IMG/VR virus record: IMGVR_UViG_3300027833_003138
Span: 62,001 to 126,000 of that record
DNA: 64,000 nt
Source of the DNA: a virus
Reading direction: 5' to 3' (one strand)
The first letter of the stretch is position 1; every line of letters begins with the position of its first letter. Below the pieces are notes generated by a model that saw nothing but the letters and a program-made list of their open reading frames with translations, made no database searches and was not told the DNA's origin. Positions 49,474 through 57,955 of this stretch are shown here, in pieces. A program made the position numbers and the translations under genes.

Positions 49474-51371
49474 AAATTAAATTGTATTTTATCTTTACCG
49501 TTGTGCATGTAATTCAACATTCTTTGCGTCCCTATAAACGGAAGAAACGCTACTTCAAAAAAACCTTTATGATTTCCTTGCCCCTCCATTGATGGCAAAC
49601 TGTCCAGTCCCTTGCTATATGGTATCACTTTATGTATATATGGGTTGCCGTCTAGTATGTCGAAATACTCTGGTTTTGTTGCGAAGTAAATGTTGTAATC
49701 AGGGTAAGTTTCTTTGATGTTTTTTAATAGCGATGTGCATAAGTAGATATCTCCAATGCTTTGGGGCATAGATATCAAGAGCCTGCCTCCTTCGTCGTCT
49801 TTATCTAGAAGCTCTATAAAGTCTATTTTTTGATTTTTTTGATTATCTTGAGTCGCTACCTGTTTGAAGTATTTTAAGACATCCTCTCTTGGCATATTTT
49901 CAGATAGTCTTTTCATCCAATGCTTGTGTCCGTCGTCTGTGCTGTCTAGATCTATTTTTAGTATATTTTTGTATAAGTCTATAACCCATTCTGAGTTATC
50001 TTTAATATTTGGAGGTGTGTAGTCTGCATTTTTTTCTTCTACTTCAAAATTAAAATCCCAGTCAACCTCGGGCATTTCATCTATGATAGACTCCAGCTTC
50101 TTTCCGATGACCTCTATGCTATAATTATTTATTACAAATTCTCTCGATTTCTTGCCCACTTCTTTCACCTTGCTAGGCTTCATTTTGAGAACCTTCTTGA
50201 GTTGATTAGCTATGCTTTGGGGGTTAGTGCTTGCTTTTATAAATTGAGTGCCAGGCTCTCTGTATTCGGTCCAGCTAAGAGGCAAGCTTCCGCTTTCATC
50301 GGTACAACAATCTTCTCCACAGCTGTAATTCGTAACCAGGGTTATAAGCTCTGCTAGTTTAGCTTCCTGAATAGGTATTTCTTGCCCGCCGCTAGTAAAG
50401 GGGTGGCAATAAACATTCATTAAATTATATATCTCGTTTAACTGTTCTTCGGAGACCCCAGCTTTAGTGTTGGTTGTTACTTGAGATTTCTCTGCGCCGC
50501 AAAATCTACAATCCAGATCTTCTTCTTTATAAGCTTTTATTTCGTACTTTTTACAGTTCTTGCAAAAATAAGTCGTAACTACTTTTTCTGGGTCAATGCC
50601 TTTTTCTTTAATTAATCTAGGAATGTCCCAACCCTCTTTCCAGTGAGTATGTAATAATAGTTTAGTTTTAGATTCTGGGTTCTGATTGCAGAATATTTTA
50701 AATCCTTCAATTAAATTTGGAACGCTTTTTCTTAATTGGTTTCTAAAAACAAACCCCACTAAGAAGTCATCTTCTTTTATGTTTTGTTCTTTTCTTATTT
50801 TTAATCTATCTTCATCTTTAAGTTTGAAAAATTTAGATGTATCCAGAGCGCCATGTAAAGTTTTCACATGTTCGTGGCCAAGCCTGTTTAGTTCTTTAGA
50901 TGCGAATGACGCCCAGGAGTAATAGTTTTTTATTTTAGGGGCGAGCTTGACAGCTTCCGGTAGAATGGGTAAACTGTCTAGTGTTGTCCATATCATGCAG
51001 TTAATTTTGTTCCACCACTTCTTTTCTGTATATCCAGAAAAAGCCCAAATATCTTCTATACCTATATATATATCAGGCTTCTCTTCTTCTAGAAATTTAT
51101 CTATAGTTTGCCCTCCGTATCCAGCGCTTCTAGCTAAGCCGGGATCTTCATTTAGCTTGCGCAGCAGGGCTGGATTGTTTGGCAGTGAGCCTTGGCATTT
51201 CCATGGCAGGGTTGAAAGTATCGGGTCTCCCCATTTGATTCCGTTTGAGAATTCAACCAGTTCGTACTTTCCTGTTTTCTCTAAGTGGAGAAGTATATTT
51301 TTAGTATGCTTTCCGAAGCCAGTAAAAGCCTTGCAGTGATTGCTGTGTATTAATACCTTTTTCTTCTTCAT
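49464..51371 (-). CDS. Fusion: family 4 glycosyltransferase with zinc ribbon, plus N-terminal half of a GT9 domain
   Basis: A 635-residue protein. Residues 1-~420 are GT4-like (HSNHCKAFTGFGKHTKNIL; GQEIPIQEAKLAELITL near 345). A zinc ribbon (FCKNC...CRFCG, ~268-295) is inserted between the Rossmann domains, which is unusual for GT4. After an acidic linker, residues ~527-635 are a GT9 N-terminal half: ISMPQSIGDIYLCTSLLKN and IYFATKPEYFDIL. The frame ends FNLCT-stop just where the next gene resumes GT9 sequence in the -1 frame. Substrates unknown; a surface-glycan role is inferred from the neighbourhood. Confidence 0.75.
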   Translation of the reverse strand: MKKKKVLIHSNHCKAFTGFGKHTKNILLHLEKTGKYELVEFSNGIKWGDPILSTLPWKCQGSLPNNPALLRKLNEDPGLARSAGYGGQTIDKFLEEEKPDIYIGIEDIWAFSGYTEKKWWNKINCMIWTTLDSLPILPEAVKLAPKIKNYYSWASFASKELNRLGHEHVKTLHGALDTSKFFKLKDEDRLKIRKEQNIKEDDFLVGFVFRNQLRKSVPNLIEGFKIFCNQNPESKTKLLLHTHWKEGWDIPRLIKEKGIDPEKVVTTYFCKNCKKYEIKAYKEEDLDCRFCGAEKSQVTTNTKAGVSEEQLNEIYNLMNVYCHPFTSGGQEIPIQEAKLAELITLVTNYSCGEDCCTDESGSLPLSWTEYREPGTQFIKASTNPQSIANQLKKVLKMKPSKVKEVGKKSREFVINNYSIEVIGKKLESIIDEMPEVDWDFNFEVEEKNADYTPPNIKDNSEWVIDLYKNILKIDLDSTDDGHKHWMKRLSENMPREDVLKYFKQVATQDNQKNQKIDFIELLDKDDEGGRLLISMPQSIGDIYLCTSLLKNIKETYPDYNIYFATKPEYFDILDGNPYIHKVIPYSKGLDSLPSMEGQGNHKGFFEVAFLPFIGTQRMLNYMHNGKDKIQFNLCT

Positions 51372-51932
51372 TTAAAAAGGAGCTTCGTCATTGCCCGTGG
51401 GCTTTTTAGTTTCCTCTTGTTGGTCTTTTTTATATTTTTGTATGTTTTTGATTTCTTCTCTTCTTCTGTGGGAATACAATTCTTTGAGGTAGAATTTCAA
51501 AAACTGATCAAGATTTTCCACTTCTCCAGGCTCAATAGGTATTCTGAATGACTGATTTCCGTTTCTTGTGAAAGTTATGCCAAAGGCTGGTAGGGTAATA
51601 GAACCGTTCTGCGTTTTTTGCTGCTTATCCCACGGAACAAACTTGATGGACGTTTTGTTTTCTTCGTAGCTGTGGAACGCTGAATATTCGTAACGCTTGT
51701 TTAATGAGCTGATAATTCCGCCAATCTCAAATTCACTAAACTTTAGGTTTATGTTTTTGTCTGGATTGTCTTTATTTCCAGAAAAGTTTCCAGATCTTTT
51801 CTTGTCGTCCCAGCTGTATTGTTGTATTGCACTAACATAAACAACAGGTTCTTTGTTTCTGTTGACTCCGATTTTAAAATTAAATGCGCAGCCTGCGTTT
51901 TTACTGTTTGGTTTGTATAGTGATATGCTCAT
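51372..51932 (-). CDS. ssDNA-binding-like protein with acidic aromatic C-terminal tip
   Basis: A 186-residue protein. LYKPNSKNAGCAFNFKIGVN, LKFSEFEIGGIISSLNKRYEY and KTSIKFVPWDKQQ are strand-rich segments of the kind found in phage ssDNA-binding or PC4-like proteins. The C-terminus is a lysine/glutamate helix followed by GNDEAPF, resembling the D-D-I-P-F tip by which SSB recruits partners. It is surrounded by glycosyltransferase genes but could work with the annealing-like product of 47511. A canonical SSB is separately encoded at 63249. Confidence in DNA binding is moderate. Confidence 0.5.
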   Translation of the reverse strand: MSISLYKPNSKNAGCAFNFKIGVNRNKEPVVYVSAIQQYSWDDKKRSGNFSGNKDNPDKNINLKFSEFEIGGIISSLNKRYEYSAFHSYEENKTSIKFVPWDKQQKTQNGSITLPAFGITFTRNGNQSFRIPIEPGEVENLDQFLKFYLKELYSHRRREEIKNIQKYKKDQQEETKKPTGNDEAPF

Positions 51933-51980
51933 AATATATTATTGATTTTATAAGAGATACTATCCTGGAATCTTTTTTTC

Positions 51981-52865
51981 TCAACTATTAATTTTATCTA
52001 TATGATGGCACCAATCTTCTTCTGAGTATAGGTTGCTGTATTTTCTATAACTAGATGTCCATATGTGATTAGGTAAATGTTTTATTCTAATTATGTCAAA
52101 ATGTTTTTTCATTAATTCTGTGCAATTACTCTCTTTAATTTTGTCATACTTTTTATTGATAGGGTCCCAGTAGGTTTCTATTACGGCTTTACATAATAAT
52201 TGTTCTGGGAATCTTGAGACATTTTTAAACGAGCATAAGGATACAGCTCTCTCGAAAGCCGAGATCATTCGATCTTTCTGTCCAGCTACAATATGATCTG
52301 AAGGGTGGAATTTATTTTCCCTAGAGAATCTAAAATAAATGTTAGAGGTTATTATTTTAAACCAATTATAATTTTTTGTTTTTTCGTTTTTATTGTTGTG
52401 AGTATTGGATTTTAACATATGAACTAGAAGGTCTAGGTTTGGGAAGCTCTCATCTGACCTGACCTTTATACAAAAGAAACCTTTTGCGGCTTTAAGCCCA
52501 TTTAATGTAGTGAAGTGCTGGTATATCCATGGGGCTTGTGCGCCCGGTTTTTTTTGAAATTTTGGTAAGTCTGAGTATTTATTAATTACTATTTTTATTT
52601 TATCTTTATATTTGTCTAGTTTATTTACTTCGTCTTTATCCCAGCAGCTAACTATAACCTCTCCGTATTTTAAATAACTATCTATAGTATTGATTGATCT
52701 ATCGTTTATCGGCCCTTGTATTATTATTGATACAGAGTTTTCTAACTTTTCGAATCTTTTTAGTATTTTTTTTTGTAGGGATAGCTCAAAATTAGCAAAG
52801 CTAGATACGTACTTTAGCTCTTTCCCTGATTTGTCTTTTAATTGGTGCGGGTTCCAGTGATTCAT
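51981..52865 (-). CDS. WavE-family lipopolysaccharide synthesis protein
   Basis: A 294-residue protein. VSIIIQGPINDRSINTIDSY, then KVRSDESFPNLDLL, FHPSDHIVAGQKDRM and FPEQLLCKA match the WavE family in order. WavE is needed for core oligosaccharide synthesis in Vibrio and related family members occur in many surface-glycan clusters. It has a GT-A-like fold, with SDE as probable metal-binding motif. It overlaps the GDPD gene by 4 bases. Acceptor unknown. Confidence 0.8.
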   Translation of the reverse strand: MNHWNPHQLKDKSGKELKYVSSFANFELSLQKKILKRFEKLENSVSIIIQGPINDRSINTIDSYLKYGEVIVSCWDKDEVNKLDKYKDKIKIVINKYSDLPKFQKKPGAQAPWIYQHFTTLNGLKAAKGFFCIKVRSDESFPNLDLLVHMLKSNTHNNKNEKTKNYNWFKIITSNIYFRFSRENKFHPSDHIVAGQKDRMISAFERAVSLCSFKNVSRFPEQLLCKAVIETYWDPINKKYDKIKESNCTELMKKHFDIIRIKHLPNHIWTSSYRKYSNLYSEEDWCHHIDKINS

Positions 52866-53284
52866 TTTAAATAATCAGAACACAGCCCAAAGCAGGGCGG
52901 CCCTCCATAGTTTCTTGCGTCATCCACAACAAGAACACTTTTATTGCTAACTCTCTTTCCTGGATAAGTCCATACAAAGTTCTTAGAAGTTAATGTGAAA
53001 TCGTCTGATTCATGCCAAAAATAATTTAACACCTTAAATTCGCTTAATAAATCCATGGCTTCTAGGTTTTTACAATGAATCCATAAGTGTCTAAAATTCT
53101 GAATTAGGAATTTCATTGGACACGGATTTTCAGGATTGTCGTGACCAAGCCATAGCTGTTCTTTCGCCCAGACATCGATTTCAACGTCAAACCCCGAGTC
53201 TAGAGCTTCTTGTATGTAGCTTATTGAGTTTTCTCTTTTCTCGTTCGGACCTTCGGTATTGCCTCTATGGGAGATCAGTATCAT
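52862..53284 (-). CDS. Glycerophosphodiester phosphodiesterase (GDPD) family protein
   Basis: About 140 residues from ATG 53284 (the longer frame needs a TTG). SHRGN carries His6-Arg7; Glu35 and Asp37 in FDVEIDVW and His48 in LGHD are the other expected active-site residues. It is shorter than classical GDPDs (about 240), as is common for this family in phage and capsule clusters. It may hydrolyse glycerophosphodiester substituents or teichoic-type links in surface glycans. It overlaps the cupin gene by 20 bases and the WavE gene by 4. Confidence 0.75.
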   Translation of the reverse strand: MILISHRGNTEGPNEKRENSISYIQEALDSGFDVEIDVWAKEQLWLGHDNPENPCPMKFLIQNFRHLWIHCKNLEAMDLLSEFKVLNYFWHESDDFTLTSKNFVWTYPGKRVSNKSVLVVDDARNYGGPPCFGLCSDYLK

Positions 53285-53642
53285 CCGTGAAATATTTATC
53301 CCCAATCACTGAGGGCGTTTTGATTACGCAGGTTATAGTATTATCTTCAAGCGGCATGAAATCTGTAGCCTCGTTTTTTTCTATTAAAATAATATCGTCT
53401 TTTTTGTAAATTTCTCCGTTCATTCTTGCTGAGCCCTGTATTATTATCGATAGCTCCTCAGCCTCTTTGTGGACATGCCTATCTTGGTACTCTCCTTTTT
53501 CGTAACTTTTTACGGAAACTTCAAACTCTTTGGTTTTAAATATAGTGGGCGCAAAATTTCCCGCAACCCAACCTCCTTTGAAGTTGTTTAGATTATATTT
53601 TTTCAAGATTTTTATTCGTTCGGGTTTGGAGTGTTTGCCCAT
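53265..53642 (-). CDS. Cupin-domain protein, capsule/sugar type
   Basis: A 125-residue single-domain cupin. RHVHKEAEELSIIIQGSARM gives motif 1 (H-x-H...E) and DDIILIEKNEATDFMPLED motif 2. Similar small cupins occur in capsule and O-antigen loci, where they may epimerise or isomerise nucleotide sugars or sense metabolites. It overlaps the HAD/nucleotidyltransferase gene by 31 bases, the longest overlap in the operon, which suggests co-regulation. Activity cannot be assigned from sequence. Confidence 0.75.
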   Translation of the reverse strand: MGKHSKPERIKILKKYNLNNFKGGWVAGNFAPTIFKTKEFEVSVKSYEKGEYQDRHVHKEAEELSIIIQGSARMNGEIYKKDDIILIEKNEATDFMPLEDNTITCVIKTPSVIGDKYFTDDTDLP

Positions 53643-55033
53643 AGGTCAGGATCCGAATCTTCTCTCCCTTGGTGTTCTAGAAAATACTTTAGGTCCTCTG
53701 GAGTTCCTAGTCCCCACATTTCCGGAATATCAAAGATTTTTATTTTTTTATTATCATTGATTGCTTCATTGTAGACCGGGCAAACGTAAAATTCATTGTT
53801 AACCCTTACGTCATTTTTTATCATCCGCTCTGCATATTTTACGTAATCCGAGCCTTTAGTCCAATAATAAATTCCTACCGTGGCTTTATCGCTGATTGGT
53901 TTCTTCTCTTGAACCTCCGAGACGAAACCGTTTTCATCTAGCTTTGCGTAACTCCATTTTGGGTGAGTTGAATAAAAGGTTAATATGCCCCCGTCAATAT
54001 TATCCCCCACCATCGAGTACATGAATTCATTACTATCCCATTCTACAAACTGATCTGAGTTTGCAATCAGCAAAGGCTCGTCGTTATCGATAAGGCTTTT
54101 GGCTAGTAGGGTTGTGCAGGCCGCACCTTCTGTTACTCCGTTAACCGTTACTATCTCACAATCGGGAGAGATCATTTCCAGGGTTTCTTTTAAACTGTAT
54201 TTGTGATAATGTTCTTCTTGAACTATAAATATATGTTTTGCCTCTATGTTCAAGTTTTCTGTAATTACTTGAATCATTGGTTTTCCCCTCACTTCAATCA
54301 AGGGCTTCGGGAATGTGAATCCAGCCTTTTGGAAGCGCGAGCCTGCTCCAGCCATTGGTATTAGTACGTTCATTTTTCCCCCTTGCCATTTTTGGTTAAT
54401 TTTTGAATTTGCATTTGCTTTGTCTATAGTATATTGTATTTTTGATAATTCGAGATCTTTTGCGTTTGTGACTCCGCATAAATGCGCGCCAGATAGCATT
54501 GCCGCCTTTCTTCCTATGTGAGAATCCTCCACGATGACACACTCTTTTGGTGCTAAACCAAGATTGATCATAGCCTTTAAGTACATTTCTGGGTTAGGCT
54601 TGGAATTTTTCACATCTTCGTTTGTTACATAAAATTCCACATACTCAATCAACCCTTTTCTAAGTAGTATCATTTTGGTTGTCTCTCTGATGGAGTTCGA
54701 GCAAACACACATCTTGAATCCCCTGCTTTTTAGGTTTTTAAATATTTTTATTTGTTCAGGGTCAGGTTTTAATTCTGCGTTTATAAAGTCTATGGTAAAT
54801 TCTTGCTTCCCTTTCCATACTTCTTTATGCATATCTTCAGGCAGACCTTTAAGCTCCGATAGCTTGTTTAGTTTTTTGGCGGTAGGCAGGCCGTCGTATG
54901 TAGATAAATGCTCCTCTCTTTTTATGGCGAATTTTGGATCCAAAGAACTTAGGGATTTATTTAGGCAGTGGTAATGCATATCTCTAGAGTCAACTAAAAC
55001 TCCGTCAAGATCAAATAGTATCGCCTTAATCAT
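53612..55033 (-). CDS. Fused HAD phosphatase and sugar nucleotidyltransferase
   Basis: A 473-residue, two-domain protein. Residues 1-~200 are a beta-phosphoglucomutase-like HAD phosphatase: FDLDGVLVDS (nucleophile Asp8, Asp10), CVCSNS, and VIVEDSHIGRKAA. A second complete domain begins at Met221, MNVLIPMAGAGSRFQKAG then FPKPLIEVRGKPMI, a nucleotidyltransferase (NTP + sugar-1-P). Logically it could make a sugar phosphate ready and then activate it, like the HldE/GmhB steps of heptose supply. Adjacent heptosyltransferase-like genes fit, but the sugar is not proven. Confidence 0.85.
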   Translation of the reverse strand: MIKAILFDLDGVLVDSRDMHYHCLNKSLSSLDPKFAIKREEHLSTYDGLPTAKKLNKLSELKGLPEDMHKEVWKGKQEFTIDFINAELKPDPEQIKIFKNLKSRGFKMCVCSNSIRETTKMILLRKGLIEYVEFYVTNEDVKNSKPNPEMYLKAMINLGLAPKECVIVEDSHIGRKAAMLSGAHLCGVTNAKDLELSKIQYTIDKANANSKINQKWQGGKMNVLIPMAGAGSRFQKAGFTFPKPLIEVRGKPMIQVITENLNIEAKHIFIVQEEHYHKYSLKETLEMISPDCEIVTVNGVTEGAACTTLLAKSLIDNDEPLLIANSDQFVEWDSNEFMYSMVGDNIDGGILTFYSTHPKWSYAKLDENGFVSEVQEKKPISDKATVGIYYWTKGSDYVKYAERMIKNDVRVNNEFYVCPVYNEAINDNKKIKIFDIPEMWGLGTPEDLKYFLEHQGREDSDPDLWANTPNPNE

Positions 55034-55846
55034 TTAAACAAGATAGTTCTTTCCCAAGAGCTCTTCTATATCTTTCTCGAAGTAGGGATATGTTATATAG
55101 CTTTTAGACAGTGTTTTGTTTCCGGCCCTGCTTATAGTCTCTGTTGTCCAGGGGTACGGATCGAACCCGTATTTATCAAGTATTAGTTTTAGTGATATAG
55201 AGTTATTTATAGTGTCCGAGTCGCTCCATTGTGTTCCGTCTATTTTTCTGACATCTGGGTCTACAAGGTACTTTCTGGAGCCTGTTTCGTCGTTTTTTAA
55301 TATTGGGTTTAATACCCTGTTGTGCCCAATGTCCTGTATCGATGATCCATCTTTGTTGTACATAACACACCTCCAGAAGAAATCCGCAGCCTGCCTGAAT
55401 AACCCACAAAACCTTTCGTCCCATAGTCCGGTTTTAATTATAGATTCCGGTAGATAAGAGTGGAATTGGTCCCCGTGTCCGTTTTGTATGAATGAATATT
55501 TTTTATGCAACTCTACGCATTTTGAGGCCCAATCTTTTTTGAATATAGAGTCGTCCTGACTGCAAACTACTATATCACAATCAGGATTTTTTAAAGACTT
55601 GAATCCACTAATGATGGCCTGATTCCAATTTCTCGAAAGGTGTCCGGTGGACCAATCGGGCCTCAGGTCATTGTTCATTACTGAAATTTTATCTTTAAAT
55701 TCTTCTGGTATTTTTAGAGTCGTGTGGTTGTTTATCAAAAAAACTTCGAAGTCAAAGTTATTTATATCGCTATTGAATAAAGATGGAAGGGTGGCCCGCA
55801 ACCTCTTTTCCCCTAGGTAGGTAACTATAAATATCTTTATCTTCAC
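55034..55846 (-). CDS. Glycosyltransferase family 2-like protein
   Basis: A 270-residue protein. It opens KIKIFIVTYLGEKRLRATLPSL, has FEVFLINNHTT after the first strand, and DIVVCSQDDSIFKKDW as the DxD-type metal site, followed by GDQFHSYLPES. This is the GT-A order of family 2 transferases, though the acceptor region is not typical. No membrane helices. It starts 1 base after the HAD fusion gene in the transcription direction and abuts the methyltransferase gene by a 3-base gap. Confidence 0.75.
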   Translation of the reverse strand: MKIKIFIVTYLGEKRLRATLPSLFNSDINNFDFEVFLINNHTTLKIPEEFKDKISVMNNDLRPDWSTGHLSRNWNQAIISGFKSLKNPDCDIVVCSQDDSIFKKDWASKCVELHKKYSFIQNGHGDQFHSYLPESIIKTGLWDERFCGLFRQAADFFWRCVMYNKDGSSIQDIGHNRVLNPILKNDETGSRKYLVDPDVRKIDGTQWSDSDTINNSISLKLILDKYGFDPYPWTTETISRAGNKTLSKSYITYPYFEKDIEELLGKNYLV

Positions 55847-55849
55847 AGG

Positions 55850-56515
55850 TTAGCCGTTTCTTAGTTCATGTATCTCAAAATCTTCTGGAAGTTCATGCGT
55901 CTTTATGTGCCACCAGTCAACGGGGAATCCAAAGTCGGAGTATTCTTCCGGAATACCTGGGTGTTCATCTAGGCATGAGTCAAAAAAGAACGAGTCAGGC
56001 TTCTTTCCTGTATGTCTCCATATATTAAACATGAATGTGTTCACTGCAGAAACCACTCCGATATGTTCGTAGTCATGCCCCGCTATGACTCCTCCTTTTT
56101 TGATTTTTGGGTAAATAGCTTTAATTTCTTTCAGTAAATGATTAAATTCGTGGCTTGAGTCTAGGTAAACAAAGTCTAGCGGCTCATCTATCTCCTTGAG
56201 CTTATCGATAGAGTTTCCTTTCATAAACTCAACATTGTCTCTGTTTATTAGTGAGGTTCCAGGCTCTCTTGGGGGGTGGTTGACGTCAATTAGGTAAAGC
56301 TTACTTATATCTAGGTTTGTGTATATATTCTGAGAGTTCAGGCAACTTCCAATCCCCGACTCAACTCCAACCAGGTCTTTTTTTCCTTTTAGCGTCTCCA
56401 TTGAGGGTCGCAATTTGGTTAGGGTTTTATTTTCTTCCCATTTCCTGCTTGCTAGATATTTATTTACATCGTACCAGTTTCTTTGCAGATCTTCGCTTCC
56501 GTATGATTTGTTCAT
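55850..56515 (-). CDS. SAM-dependent methyltransferase (Methyltransf_24-like)
   Basis: A 221-residue protein. VGVESGIGSCLNSQ is motif I; IDVNHPP may bind the ribose; EPLDFVYLDSSHEFNHLLKE and KKGGVIAGHDYEH are the characteristic D...H and GG-x-x-x-GHD blocks of Methyltransf_24-like enzymes. It probably methylates a sugar on a surface polysaccharide. Codes between GT2 and exostosin genes in the operon. The C-terminus is Trp/His-rich. Substrate unknown. Confidence 0.8.
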   Translation of the reverse strand: MNKSYGSEDLQRNWYDVNKYLASRKWEENKTLTKLRPSMETLKGKKDLVGVESGIGSCLNSQNIYTNLDISKLYLIDVNHPPREPGTSLINRDNVEFMKGNSIDKLKEIDEPLDFVYLDSSHEFNHLLKEIKAIYPKIKKGGVIAGHDYEHIGVVSAVNTFMFNIWRHTGKKPDSFFFDSCLDEHPGIPEEYSDFGFPVDWWHIKTHELPEDFEIHELRNG

Positions 56516-56538
56516 ACTGGATAGTATTTTTTAATTTA

Positions 56539-57429
56539 TTATTTTCTATTTAATATGAATTTTTCAAATAGTATTTTGTCACAATTTTCTATATTTACAT
56601 ATTGGTCCCAGAAGTTTATTGCGTTGTTCCTTATTTCCTTGTAGTTGTCATCGTCAATAGAGAGAAGCTCCACTGGGTCTACAGTTCTTCTAACACACAT
56701 AGAGTCCCAGCTGACCTCGTCCTGAAATGGGTAATCATTCATGCCTGAAACTATAGGAACTGTTCCCGACATCATTGATTGATAGAGCCTAAATGAACTA
56801 CTTCCCGCCCCTCTAGGGGCAAACGAAAACTTAGAAGCAGATAATCTTTTGCAGAAATTTTTATTTAATTTTATTCTTTCTTCTTTATCTTTTATATGCC
56901 AGATAGGTTTTGTTTTCTCTTTGTCGAACTTTGGTAGGTTGTAGTTGAGTATTTTATCTCTGCTTGCATATCCTGTTTGACCTGCAAAGCAGAAATTGTT
57001 TACTTTTTTAGAAGCTCTGCATTCTTTTATAAAAAAGATATCTTTAATCATTTCATGTTCGAAATGCCTCATGGTTAAGGGTATTGGTATTATTTTTCTG
57101 GCGGAATTTTCTGCGGAGCCCATTAATGGTTGACATATGAATTTAGTAGAAATATTATCTTTATAGGCGAAGCTTGGGTTGTCGTGCATCGCTAGGCAAA
57201 AACATTTGTCTCCGTACTTTTTGTATAAATCTGTATTTGATAGTCTACCGAAGTCTCTGTCGCATTCTAGGTAGTCTAGATATAATAATATAGCATCTGC
57301 TTCGTTATGTTTTTCTGTATAATCTATCCGATGTAAATTGTGAGAGAATGGCCTTCCTAGTATTGGGTCCCGGAGGGTCTCTTCGTTTCCGTTGATTACC
57401 GATACTTTTATTCTAGAATTCATATCCAT
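56539..57429 (-). CDS. Exostosin-like (GT47-type) glycosyltransferase
   Basis: A 296-residue protein. LSASKFSFAPRGAGSSSFRL, then YQSMMSGTVPIVSGMNDYPF and DEVSW match the exostosin C-terminal domain (SKF-x-L-x-PRG...S-x-RL...GxxPV). GT47 enzymes in eukaryotes make heparan and plant wall polysaccharides; bacterial members build capsule. Its neighbour downstream in the operon order is a sulfotransferase, so a sulfated polysaccharide is conceivable. It overlaps the sulfotransferase gene by 17 bases. Confidence 0.8.
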   Translation of the reverse strand: MDMNSRIKVSVINGNEETLRDPILGRPFSHNLHRIDYTEKHNEADAILLYLDYLECDRDFGRLSNTDLYKKYGDKCFCLAMHDNPSFAYKDNISTKFICQPLMGSAENSARKIIPIPLTMRHFEHEMIKDIFFIKECRASKKVNNFCFAGQTGYASRDKILNYNLPKFDKEKTKPIWHIKDKEERIKLNKNFCKRLSASKFSFAPRGAGSSSFRLYQSMMSGTVPIVSGMNDYPFQDEVSWDSMCVRRTVDPVELLSIDDDNYKEIRNNAINFWDQYVNIENCDKILFEKFILNRK

Positions 57430-57955
57430 ATAGCTCTATATCTCTTGCGAAAGATTTCCTGACTATGTCTCTAGTCTCGTTGTCGTAATAATCTCTATAA
57501 TTTTTTTTATCCCTATCTCTTGATCTTGATTTTTTATTGGGGTCAACCTTGATGCCGCAAATATCCCGAAGGGAATTTAACCCTTTTTCTCTATTTTCGA
57601 ATTTGATAATTAAGTCCATTTCTTCATCGGCATAATCAGAGCACTGAAACCCGTGCTCCCAGGGGGCGGGTCTATAATGTTTCAAGAAAAATAACAAACT
57701 TTTTCCAGTTCTTATTCCGTAAGCTTCGTGGAAAACTTGGTGATAAAAAGATATAACTCTATCCCAGGGGTTCCTGACTATTGTAAACTTAAAATAATCA
57801 TCCCATTCTTTATTTAGGTGCTGCTTTATTTGGCTTGCCCTTAGGTGTTTTTGGTGATCTGGCACTAATTGGTCTTTTAGTATTTCATTCTCGATCGATG
57901 TCCCGCTAGTTCTGGGGGCATGAATGAATATTATTTTTTGTTCACTTAAAATCAT
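57413..57955 (-). CDS. Sulfotransferase (PAPS-dependent, Sulfotransfer_2-like)
   Basis: A 180-residue protein. The 5'-phosphosulfate loop is HAPRTSGTSIE (12-22) and the 3'-phosphate site FTIVRNPWDRVISFYH (57-72), with Arg61. The C-terminal YRDYYDNETRDIVRKSFARD is the typical end of polysaccharide 2-O-type sulfotransferases. All parts are present and length is normal. It should transfer sulfate from PAPS to a glycan hydroxyl. It overlaps the glycosyltransferase gene upstream by 14 bases. Sulfotransferases are uncommon but known in marine phage genomes. Confidence 0.88.
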   Translation of the reverse strand: MILSEQKIIFIHAPRTSGTSIENEILKDQLVPDHQKHLRASQIKQHLNKEWDDYFKFTIVRNPWDRVISFYHQVFHEAYGIRTGKSLLFFLKHYRPAPWEHGFQCSDYADEEMDLIIKFENREKGLNSLRDICGIKVDPNKKSRSRDRDKKNYRDYYDNETRDIVRKSFARDIELYGYEF

